This document shows, in pieces, positions 47,582 to 54,986 of a stretch of DNA of 60,530 bases. The first letter of the stretch is position 1. Each line of letters begins with the position of its first letter. Below the pieces are notes generated by a model that saw only the letters and a list, made by a program, of their open reading frames with translations, made no database searches and was not told where the DNA came from. The DNA is from Thiohalocapsa sp. (GTDB lineage Bacteria > Pseudomonadota > Gammaproteobacteria > Chromatiales > Chromatiaceae). The stretch spans positions 1-60,530 of the forward strand of contig NZ_JAJDNQ010000113.1 of assembly GCF_022340605.1 (NCBI RefSeq). The letters run 5' to 3'. The translations under genes and the position numbers were made by a program.

Positions 47582-48028
47582 ATGAGCACACCACTGCACG
47601 ATGCCGACTTCTACAGCTGGACCCGCGAGCAGGCGGCGCTGCTGCGCGAGCGGCGCCTGGACGAGCTCGACGCCGAGCACCTGATCGAGGAGCTGCTGGA
47701 TTTGGGCGCAAGCCAGGAGCGGGAGCTCGAAAGCCGCTTGGCGGTGCTGATCGCGCACCTATTGAAGTGGCGCTATCAGCCCGAGCGGCAAGGGAAGAGC
47801 TGGCGCGCAACCATCAAAGAGCAGCGCTACCGCATCGCGCGCCTGCTGCAAAAGAACCCGGGGCTCAAGTCTCAGCTGGATGACGCGTTCGACGCCAGCT
47901 GGTTCAGTGCCGTGCAGAAGGCGGTGAAGGAGACCCCTTTCGATGAGGATGACTTCCCGGAGCACTGCCCGTTCGCCCAGAGCGAGGTGCTCGACGCGAA
48001 TTTCTGGCCGGAATCTGACGGTACCTGA
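47582..48028 (+). CDS. DUF29 family protein
   Basis: The 148-residue product has the DUF29 pattern: LHDADFYSWTREQAALLRERRLDELD, HLIEELLDLGASQERELESRLAVLIAHLLKWRYQPERQGKSWRATI (split helices about 35-80) and the DDFPEHCPF end. DUF29 proteins are small, frequently multicopy, of unknown function, common in cyanobacteria and purple sulfur bacteria. The start at an ATG with few upstream signals is uncertain. It lies between the RT remnant and the decayed REP transposase. Confidence 0.85.
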   Translation: MSTPLHDADFYSWTREQAALLRERRLDELDAEHLIEELLDLGASQERELESRLAVLIAHLLKWRYQPERQGKSWRATIKEQRYRIARLLQKNPGLKSQLDDAFDASWFSAVQKAVKETPFDEDDFPEHCPFAQSEVLDANFWPESDGT

Positions 48029-48031
48029 CAC

Positions 48032-48315
48032 TTACGAAGGCCATCTTTGGCTCAGGTAGAAGCGATCGTTGCTAATGGGTTGGTCTTGGTTCAGGGTTCA
48101 GGGCCAGCCGCAGGTCGCTGCCGGATTTGTCGTCGAGCGCGCCGCGGAAACAGTTCCCGGTAGGCACCAAGGCGCGCTGCCGCGTCGGCGCCGAGGGCGA
48201 GGTAGAGCGGGTGCGGGGTCAGCAGCGCGTCCGGTTCGCCAAGCACGTTGGCGCGGTAACTGGACCAGCGGTAGTGGGCGGGGTCCGCGACCATGTCGGC
48301 GCGCAGAGAATGGGG
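48032..48315 (-). pseudogene. Remnant of a REP-associated tyrosine transposase (RAYT, Y1_Tnp)
   Basis: On the minus strand MVADPAHYRWSSYRANVLGE and LLTPHPLYLALG match the C-terminal half of RAYT/TnpA-REP transposases. The reading then shifts frame twice: an extra T after AYRELF, and a 7-bp tandem duplication (GTTCAGG twice, 48089-48102). After these corrections it continues RGALDDKSGSDLRLALN and QPISNDRFYLSQRW to a TAA at 48032. The catalytic Tyr/His half is missing or unrecognisable. REP units, the substrates of this enzyme, flank it. Confidence 0.75.
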
Positions 48316-48381
48316 TGCGCGATTGGACGGAATTCAGCCGCTCCGATGTGTCGGCGACGGCGACGTAGGTGGTGCCGATGT

Positions 48382-48453
48382 GGCGAGCAGGTGATGCTGA
48401 AACGCATCCTCGATCAGGCGGGTCTTGGTGACGCCGTGGCGTCGCACGAAGGC
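48382..48453 (-). pseudogene. Possible ribbon-helix-helix antitoxin fragment
   Basis: Twenty-three codons read FVRRHGVTKTRLIEDAFQHH, then LLA, the helix pair typical of the C-terminal end of small CopG-like DNA-binding proteins. No start or remainder is visible. It may be a shred of another toxin-antitoxin gene. The match is short, hence the low confidence. Confidence 0.35.
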
Positions 48454-48534
48454 TTACATCTTGACACAGGGGGCCGACGCCCATCGTCAGGTTACGCTGC
48501 GCTAACCCGGCCTCCCATAACAGCTGCTCCAGGC

Positions 48535-48715
48535 GCGCCCGCACCGTGGGAGCACCACTGCCTGTTGTAGCGCGATGACGGCCGCACGACTGCCTGCCGC
48601 TTGGCAGTTACTCAGGGCGTGGTGTGCTACCTTGCCGCCGGTCGCGGCACCGAGAGTGCCGCTCCCACAAGAACCGCTACGCCGCCGTGCGCGGCACCGA
48701 GAGTACCGCTCCAAC
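48535..48715 (-). repeat. REPIN-like element, copy B, with an extra REP unit
   Basis: REP units on the minus strand lie at 48641-48668 (core identical to 46346-46373) and 48687-48715 (two substitutions). The sequence 48540-48640 is related to the inner part of copy A at 46374-46490 but in opposite orientation. The two copies thus bracket the YefM-YoeB, RT, DUF29 and RAYT remnants as inverted repeats. Confidence 0.7.
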
Positions 48716-48764
48716 AGGAGCTGCTCCACGCCGAAATCGCGCCCGGTCGCTTCCCTCGTCCGCC

Positions 48765-49988
48765 CTAGGCGCGCGGCGCCTCGGTTGTGCCAGCTCGGGT
48801 CCTGAGCAACCCGCCCAGCGCGAGCAGGCAGAAGGCGGCGCCGGCGTAGAAGGTCGCGGCGGCGCCGAGCTTGTCCCAAAGCAGGCCCGCCAGGGCGCTG
48901 CCGACGAGCATGGCGAACCCGCACAGCAGCGAGAAGAGGCCGAAGGCGGTACCGCGCAGGTCGCCGGGGGCGGCGTCGGCGATCATCGCGGACAGCAGGC
49001 CCTGCGTAATGCCGAGGTGCAGGCCCCACAGGCCGACGCCGACGAGCGCCAGGCCCCAGCCGGCGGCGTGCGCCAGCACCAGGTCGGCGGCCACCAGCAC
49101 GGCGAGCCCCAGCGCCAGCAGCCGCGGGCGGCTCCAGCGATCGGCGAGCCGGCCGAAGGGATAGGCGGCGGCCGCGTAGACCAGGTTCATCACCACCAGC
49201 ACCAGCGGCACCCAGGCGAGCGGCAGCCCGCCCTGCTGCGCGCGCAGCACCAGGAAGGCCTCGGCGAAGCGCGCCAGCGTGAAGGTGACGCCCACCACCA
49301 CAATGGCCCAATAGACCGGGCTCAGGCGACGCAGCAGCCGCCAGTGAATCGGCGAGCCCTGCCCCGGACGCCGGCTCGAGCGCGGCTCGCGGATACCGAG
49401 CACCAGCAGCGCGACGGCCAGCGCGCCCGGGAGCGCCGCGAACCAAAACACGGCATGGAAGTCGTCCGCGCAGAGCAGCATCAGCCCCACGGCGAGCAGC
49501 GGCCCGAGGAAGGCGCCCACGGTATCCAGCGCCTGGCGCAGACCGAAGGCGGCGCCGCGCGCCCGCGCCGGGGCCAGCTCGGCCACCAGCGCATCCCGCG
49601 GCGCGCCGCGGATGCCCTTGCCGACGCGGTCGATGCAGCGCGCCGCGAACACCATGCCGGCGCTGGATGCCATGGCGAACAGCGGCTTGCTCAGGGCGCC
49701 GAGGCCGTAGCCAGCGACGGCGAGCGTCTTGCGCCGGCCGAGGTGATCGCTCAAGGCACCGGAGAAGACCCTGACGATCAAGGCCACGGCCTCGGCGCTG
49801 CCCTCGATCAGACCGATGACCAGCGCGCTCGCGCCGAGCTCGGTTAGCAGGAAGACCGGCAGCAGGCTGTGGATGAGCTCGGAGGAGATGTCCATCAGCA
49901 TGCTGACGAAGCCGAGCACCCAGATGCCCGCGGGCAGCGGGCCTGGCTTGGGCTGGCTTGGCATCTGGCTCGTCGATTGTCTGGACAT
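48765..49988 (-). CDS. Major facilitator superfamily transporter
   Basis: The 407-residue product has about 12 membrane helices. The MFS loop 2-3 motif appears as GALSDHLGRRKTLA and again in the second half as GRLADRWSRPRLLA. CIDRVGKGIRGAPRDAL is typical of a subgroup of uncharacterised MFS proteins annotated as drug or permease-like. The substrate is unknown. I prefer the ATG at 49988 to a GTG 18 bases upstream. Confidence 0.9.
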   Translation of the reverse strand: MSRQSTSQMPSQPKPGPLPAGIWVLGFVSMLMDISSELIHSLLPVFLLTELGASALVIGLIEGSAEAVALIVRVFSGALSDHLGRRKTLAVAGYGLGALSKPLFAMASSAGMVFAARCIDRVGKGIRGAPRDALVAELAPARARGAAFGLRQALDTVGAFLGPLLAVGLMLLCADDFHAVFWFAALPGALAVALLVLGIREPRSSRRPGQGSPIHWRLLRRLSPVYWAIVVVGVTFTLARFAEAFLVLRAQQGGLPLAWVPLVLVVMNLVYAAAAYPFGRLADRWSRPRLLALGLAVLVAADLVLAHAAGWGLALVGVGLWGLHLGITQGLLSAMIADAAPGDLRGTAFGLFSLLCGFAMLVGSALAGLLWDKLGAAATFYAGAAFCLLALGGLLRTRAGTTEAPRA

Positions 49989-50149
49989 GTTTCCCGCGAC
50001 CTTCACGTGCTACCACGCTTGGGTTATGGCGCATCCCGCGGCGCTCCACCGCAAGTTCGGCACCGAAAGCCCCGCAAGAGACTGGTAAAGGCCTTACCAT
50101 TGAGTAGGGTTTTTACCTGGAGCTACGACCGTGAGCCGGACCACCATCG

Positions 50150-51511
50150 ATGCACGACACTCAAGATCCGGTGTTCGACGCCGCACCGACACCCATGGCC
50201 CAGTTGGACCGGGCGCTCTGCTTCGTGCGGGTCAACCCCGCCTACGCCGCCGCGACCGGTGACCCCGGCACCGACTTGCCGGACCAGGCATACTTCGACA
50301 CATGCCCGGACATCGAGATCCAGGCGCTGTTCTGTCACGCGCGCGACACGGGCGTCGCGCTGTCGATACCGGGCAGCCCCGCGTCGGACCACGACGCCGC
50401 CCGGCGCCGCGACGGCTGCTGGGACCGCACCCTGACGCCGCTGAAGAACCCGGCGGGGGCCGTGACCGGTCTCCTGCTGACGCTGCGAGACGCCACGCCG
50501 CGGGAGCATGCCATCGCGGCGATGACCGCGCGCAAGCGCGCCGAGCGCGACCTGCAACTCGCCCACAGCGCCATCAGCAAGAGCAGCACCTGCTTCTACT
50601 GGCTCAGTCCGCAGGGTCACTTCGCGACGGAGTCCTATCATCGGCGCAGGGACGGCACCATCATCCCCATCGAGGCGAACGCCAATTACGTCTCCTTCGG
50701 CGACGAGGAATACACCTTCTGCTTCGTGCAGGACATCTCCGAGCGCAGGGCCGCCGAGCAGAAAATCCGCAGTCTCGCCTTCTACGATGCACTGACCGGG
50801 CTCCCGAATCGGCGGCTGCTGATGGACCGCATCCAGCAGGCGCTGGGCGCCAGCGCGCGCTCCGGGAGCTACGGCGCGGTGTTGTTCATCGACCTCGACA
50901 ACTTCAAGTGCCTGAACGACAGCATGGGCCATGAGATCGGCGATCTGTTGCTGCGGGAGGTCGGGGAACGGCTGCGCACCATCGTGTGCGAGGCCGATAC
51001 CGTCGCGCGGCTCGGCGGCGATGAATTCGTCGTGATGGTGCCGGCGCTGAGTACGGAGCCCTACAGCGCCGAGTCGCTTGCCGGCAGCGTCGCCGACCGG
51101 GCGCTGGACCTGCTCAATCGCCCCTACCGCTTGCGCGATCACGAGCACAGCACCTCCTGCAGCATCGGCATCAGCCTGTTCAATGGCCGCTACGATCTCG
51201 ATGATGGCGTCATCCGGGTCCGTGGCGAGCCTGAGCGTGACCTCGCCGCCCTCGGGCGTGTAGCGGATCGCATTTTCCAGGCCGTTACGCAAGATCGGCC
51301 GCAGGCTCTCGGGCGTGGCGGCGAGCCGCACCGGCGCGGCCTCGTCCAGGCCGAGGTCGATGCCTCGGGCCTCGACGAGAGCCAGGTGCTCGGCGATCAG
51401 CGCGCGAGCGCGCCGGCGTCCACCTCGACCGCGGGCTGGGGGCCGGTCTGGAGCCTGGCCAGGCTGAGCAACTGCTCGGTGAGCCTGCGCGCGCGCTCGA
51501 TGCCAGCCTGA
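50150..51511 (+). pseudogene. PAS-PAS-GGDEF protein, truncated and running into antisense of a kinase gene
   Basis: The first about 347 residues look like a diguanylate cyclase: a PAS domain (about 10-120), a second PAS, then the GGDEF domain (from about 208) with LAFYDALTGLPNRRLL, FIDLDNFKCLNDSMGH and the active-site signature RLGGDEFV. The second PAS is shortened: WLSPQG is followed directly by HFATESYHRRRDGTIIPIEANANY, which in relatives is some 40 residues further on. The GGDEF domain stops at SIGISLFNGR near 51190; the remaining about 100 residues are the reverse complement of a histidine-kinase gene. The domain therefore lacks its last helix and strand and is probably inactive. Confidence 0.75.
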
Positions 51512-52281
51512 AGCGGGAGCATGCGCTCGCGCGCCGCGTCCAGGCTCTGCGCCTGGGTCAGGTTCCGGGCCTGCACCGACAGCGCGGTGAGGGGGCTGCG
51601 GATCTCGTGGGCGGCATCGGCGATGAAGCGGCGCTGCTGTTGCAGCAGGTCGCCGACCCGCTCCAGCAGCCGGTTGATGGCCTGCACGAAGGGGCGCAGC
51701 TCGTCCGGCACCCCGGCGTCGGGCATGGGCCCGGGCCGCTCCGCCGGCTGGGCATCGAGCCGGCGGGCGAGGCGGCGCAGCGGTGCCAGCTCGTGGCGGA
51801 CGATCCAGACGATGAGCCCGGCGATGACAGGCAGCAGCAGGAGCAGCGGCACCAGCGTGAACAGGGCGCTGCTGAGGGCGACCTCGTCGCGGGTCTCGGT
51901 GGGCTGGAAGACGATGATCCGGTGCCCATCGCCCGCGTCCGCGCGGACAAACACCCGCGGCGGCTCCGTCGTCCCCGCGAGCCGGTGGAAGCCGGGCGCG
52001 AGCCCCGGCGGCAGCCAGCCGGGCCGGGTATCACCCGGCAGCCGGACGATGCCGACGCGCGCGTCGGGGTCGGTCAGTACCGCACGCGGCCCGGTCGTGG
52101 TCCCGCTGCCGGCCGCGATGCCCCCATCCATCAGCGCCGCGATCTGGCGCAGCAGATCGTCCTGGAACTCGCTCGCCTCGCGGTAGGCGAGCACGAAGGC
52201 CGACAGCCCCGCCCCGACCGCGGCAAGCAGGATGGCGGCGCCGAGCATCAGGGTTAGCCGCCGCTGGATGGAGCGGCTCAT
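51191..52281 (-). pseudogene. OmpR-type sensor histidine kinase, frameshifted and truncated
   Basis: The N-terminal frame (52281-51397) holds two membrane helices (about residues 9-30 and 139-161), a periplasmic sensor, HAMP, and the phospho-acceptor box RRFIADAAHEIRSPLTALSV. It then stops after VEVDAGALAR. Reading in the next frame from there restores ALIAEHLALVEARGIDLGL, then NGLENAIRYTPEGGEVTLRL, the start of the ATPase domain. The likely cause is loss of two bases in a GCGCGC run. The gene ends at EIV near 51191, before the G boxes, where it meets the GGDEF gene. Its ATG overlaps the response-regulator stop (ATGA). Confidence 0.8.
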
Positions 52282-52868
52282 GGGCGCGGTTGTCCTTCGG
52301 GCACCTCTGATCGGGGCCGCTCCACCAGCCAGCCGGCGCCACGGACGTTCTTGATGACGTCGGCGCCGAGCTTGCGGCGCACGCCGTGGATCAGGAAGTC
52401 GACGGCGTTGCTCTCGACCTCCTGGCCCCAGCCATATAGGTGGGTCTCCAGCTCGGCGCGGCTGAAGATGCGGCCGGGGTGCAGCAGCAGGGTGTGCAGC
52501 AACGCGCGCTCGCGGGCGCTCAGGGTCACCGAGACCGCCCCGTTGCCGGCCTCGCCGGTGGCCGGATTCAGGCTCACGCGACCGTTGCTGAGCAGCGGTG
52601 CCGCCTGCCCGCCCTGGCGGCGCACGACGGCGCGCAGCCGGGCGAGCAGCTCGTTCACGTCGAACGGCTTGACCAGATAATCGTCGGCGCCGAGGTCCAG
52701 CCCCTGGACGCGGTCGTCCACCGCATCCCGGGCGGTGATGACGACCACGGGCACGCGGCCGGCGGTGTCGCCGTCGCGGACCCAGTCCACGGCATGGGCG
52801 GCGTCTTTCAGCGCGACGGAGACCGCCGCGCCGATCATCGGGTCGTCTTCAACCAGCAGGATGCGCAT
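52278..52868 (-). CDS. OmpR-family response regulator with deletion in the receiver domain
   Basis: The 196-residue product is short for the family (about 220-230). MRILLVEDDPMIGAAVSVAL carries the acidic pair, and ITARDAVDDRVQGLDLGADDYLVKPF the Thr/Lys end of the receiver. Between them VDWVRDGDTAGRVPVVVITA lacks the usual stretch of about 30-35 residues with the phospho-acceptor Asp (LxLDLGLPxxDG). The winged-helix DNA-binding domain (about 100-185) looks intact. GAGGAG seven bases before the ATG at 52868 supports the start. It is coupled to the broken kinase downstream. It may bind DNA without phosphorylation control, or be dead. Confidence 0.8.
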   Translation of the reverse strand: MRILLVEDDPMIGAAVSVALKDAAHAVDWVRDGDTAGRVPVVVITARDAVDDRVQGLDLGADDYLVKPFDVNELLARLRAVVRRQGGQAAPLLSNGRVSLNPATGEAGNGAVSVTLSARERALLHTLLLHPGRIFSRAELETHLYGWGQEVESNAVDFLIHGVRRKLGADVIKNVRGAGWLVERPRSEVPEGQPRP

Positions 52869-52961
52869 GGGGTGCTCCTCGGCGGCGGCGCCCGGCGCCA
52901 AGGCCGCCGCTGGCCTCGAGCCGGGCTGCAAGCGCGAGGCTTGTCGGGGTGCCTCGCCGCG

Positions 52962-53720
52962 TCAATGGGCCGTCTCCGCCGCCCGGTGCCGGAACAGCAC
53001 CAGACAGGCGACGATGAACACCACCAGCGCCAGCGACGCTGAGTAGCGGCTCAGCGCGAGCCCGCCGGCGGCGAGCGGCTTGTCGAGCAGGTCGCCGAGC
53101 ACCGCACCGAGTGGCCGCGTCAGCACGAAGGCCAGCCAGAACAGCAGGGTACGGGAGATCCGCGTCTTGTAGTACGCCAGCGCCAGGACGGCCAGCATGG
53201 CACCGAAGATCAGCGCGCCGCCCTCGTAGCCGAGGCCCGCCGTGTCCGCGGTCCAGTCCCCCAGCGCCGTGCCCAGGGTCTGCGAGAACATGATGGTCAC
53301 CCAGTAGAAGATCTCGGCCTTCGGCGAGCTGATGGACGCCATAGACACGGTGCCGAGGGTGCAATACCAGATGGCCAGCGAGGCGATCAGCAAGGCGAGC
53401 AGCATGGCGCTGCCGCCGGCGTAGCCGATGCCGAGCGAGCGGTCGGCGAAGTCGGCCAGGGTCGTACCGACGGTGGTCGTGGCGATGATGGTGGTCCAGT
53501 ACAGCAAGGGGTGGAAGCGTTTGGCCTTGATCTGGGCGGCCACGGCGACGATGAAGACGCCGGCGAAGATGGCGGTCCCGACCAGGTAGCCGAGGTGCAT
53601 GGACATGGACACGGCGTCGCCGCCGGTCTCGCCGAGGGTGGTTGCGGCAATCTTGATGACCCAGAACAGCAGGGTGACCTCGGGCACCTTGCTTAGGGCA
53701 ATGTCTTGGGCGTTCTTCAT
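52962..53720 (-). CDS. COG4705-type multi-pass membrane protein
   Basis: The 252-residue product has seven to eight membrane helices arranged as four related units, each with a T-x-G-x-x-x-x-D/A motif: KIAATTLGETGGDAVSM, TTTVGTTLADFADR, SQTLGTALGDWTAD and TRPLGAVLGDLLDK. This is the pattern of uncharacterised COG4705 proteins, which often sit beside PepSY genes and OmpR-type two-component systems in Proteobacteria. A transport or metal-related role has been guessed from context only. Confidence 0.85.
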   Translation of the reverse strand: MKNAQDIALSKVPEVTLLFWVIKIAATTLGETGGDAVSMSMHLGYLVGTAIFAGVFIVAVAAQIKAKRFHPLLYWTTIIATTTVGTTLADFADRSLGIGYAGGSAMLLALLIASLAIWYCTLGTVSMASISSPKAEIFYWVTIMFSQTLGTALGDWTADTAGLGYEGGALIFGAMLAVLALAYYKTRISRTLLFWLAFVLTRPLGAVLGDLLDKPLAAGGLALSRYSASLALVVFIVACLVLFRHRAAETAH

Positions 53721-53835
53721 CTCGAATCGGGGCTCCGTGACGGTGGGTTGCGGTCAGTCCGGCCGGACCGGCTTCGTTTGCCGGCCGGTGCGCCCGGCGG
53801 CGGCCTGGCCGCCCCGGGCAGCGCTGGCAGGGCGG

Positions 53836-54207
53836 TCAGTCGTCCTCTTGCTCCGACTCGCCCCGCCGGTCGCCGTGCTCCTCGTGGTCCTCGTCGCCCT
53901 GGTCGGCCTTGTCCGCCTTGGCGGACAGGATGGCGCCGTTGGCGGGGTCGACCACCACATCTGTCACCGCGGTGCCCTTGACTACCTCGACCTCGAACGC
54001 CGAGCGGCCCTTTTCCTGCTCGTACTCGGCCTTCGACGCCTTGCCGCCGACGTGCTGCTCGGCGGCGCTGATGGCCTGGGTCAGGCTGATGCCGGCGTCG
54101 TTGATGCCGAGCGCATCGTTCTGCGTGCCGCTGGCCGCATGGGCGCCGCCGAGCCCGGCCAGCAGAAGGGTGGTGATGGCAGCTGTCTGATAGAGCTTGC
54201 TCTGCAT
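53836..54207 (-). CDS. Periplasmic PepSY-domain protein
   Basis: The 123-residue product has a signal peptide (MQSKLYQTAAITTLLLAGLGGAHA, cut after AHA). One PepSY domain follows at about 35-95 (ISLTQAISAAEQHVGGKASKAEYEQEKG, AFEVEVVKGTAVTDVVVDPANGAIL), then an acidic His-containing tail (EDHEEHGDRRGESEQEDD) that could bind metal. I use the ATG at 54207; a GTG nine bases upstream is closer to a GACGAGA box. It is the first gene of a likely unit with the COG4705-like gene and the two-component pair. Confidence 0.85.
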   Translation of the reverse strand: MQSKLYQTAAITTLLLAGLGGAHAASGTQNDALGINDAGISLTQAISAAEQHVGGKASKAEYEQEKGRSAFEVEVVKGTAVTDVVVDPANGAILSAKADKADQGDEDHEEHGDRRGESEQEDD

Positions 54208-54382
54208 GATGATCACGTCTCGTCAGTCACGCGGATGTTCGCGTGAGGGTGACGATAGCGAGCGGGAATTAGGTGAGTCTTAGCGCCGCGCCGAGACCTT
54301 CGACGTTGTCCGCCGGGGGGTGTCCGAGCTCTGGTGCAGCAAGATGAAGATTCCGAGACTGGTCTTGGACCGACCCTCGCGC

Positions 54383-54473
54383 GTGTCGCCCTGGCGACAC
54401 TCCCGGAGTGCGGCCGGAGTGCGGCCGGAGTGGGGCCGGAGTGCGGCCGGAGTGTCGCCCTCCTGGGCGACAC
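54383..54473. repeat. Two palindromes flanking four 11-bp tandem repeats
   Basis: The palindrome GTGTCGCC-CT-GGCGACAC (54383-54400) and the related GTGTCGCCC-TCCT-GGGCGACAC (54452-54473) bracket four tandem 11-mers of GGAGTGCGGCC type (54405-54448, one with a single change). The unit lies between the PepSY gene and the damaged NYN-type gene. No protein is coded. I do not recognise a described element. Confidence 0.75.
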
Positions 54474-54492
54474 CGCACCACGCCGCGCCCCA

Positions 54493-54801
54493 TCAAAAGC
54501 GGTAAGCCTTCCCGGTGAACTTCCCCTCGGTCTGGATGCCCGGAGCCGAGGCCAGAAAAGCGCGCCGCGCCTTCGGGTCGAAGCCGAGCTTCGCCAGCCC
54601 CTGCTCCACCACCGTCGCCGAATACAGGCCGGCCGCATCGGACGTGCACAGCGTGCGCAGCGCCGCCAGCACCTGCGCGGCGCCGAACAGCGAGATGAGG
54701 TCCCCCGCACATTGCGGCGACTGATTGTCCGCGTCCACGTAGAACACCACACGGGCCGCGGCGGCCGGCGCCAACCTGACCAACATTCCCGTCATGCCCA
54801 T
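54493..54801 (-). pseudogene. NYN-type nuclease-like gene with its middle missing
   Basis: The 102-residue frame starts with RVVFYVDADNQSPQCAGDLISLFG, the first strand and catalytic Asp region of NYN/PIN-like RNase domains (y-v-D-x-D-N-q-s-P). It then jumps to AAQVLAALRTLCTSDAAGLY and PKARRAFLASAPGIQTEGKF, which resembles the helical C-terminal module of such proteins. In homologues I recall, about 100 residues with the other acidic catalytic residues lie between. The start is uncertain (ATG at 54801 or 54795). It is divergent from the dioxygenase gene. Confidence 0.5.
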
Positions 54802-54986
54802 ACCCGTGCTCACTCTGCCGTGCATGGCCCGCCATGGATGCGGGCGTTCGTTGACGCCGCTATTTTGCAGCGGCGTGAGCAACCTTGTCCGGCGCACGTA
54901 CCGGCACACAGAACGACCACCGGCCAAGGCCCCACGTGCTGTGCAAGAATACGCCGTTCTACCCTACAACCGCCCGCCGCCCCCCG

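Noticed and set aside
48502..50100. A 532-codon minus-strand frame over the MFS gene
   Set aside because: It is a shifted reading of the MFS gene; the MFS frame has the helices and loop motifs.
51191..51511. The last 107 codons of the GGDEF frame as a new C-terminal domain
   Set aside because: They are the reverse complement of histidine-kinase coding sequence and have no domain character of their own.
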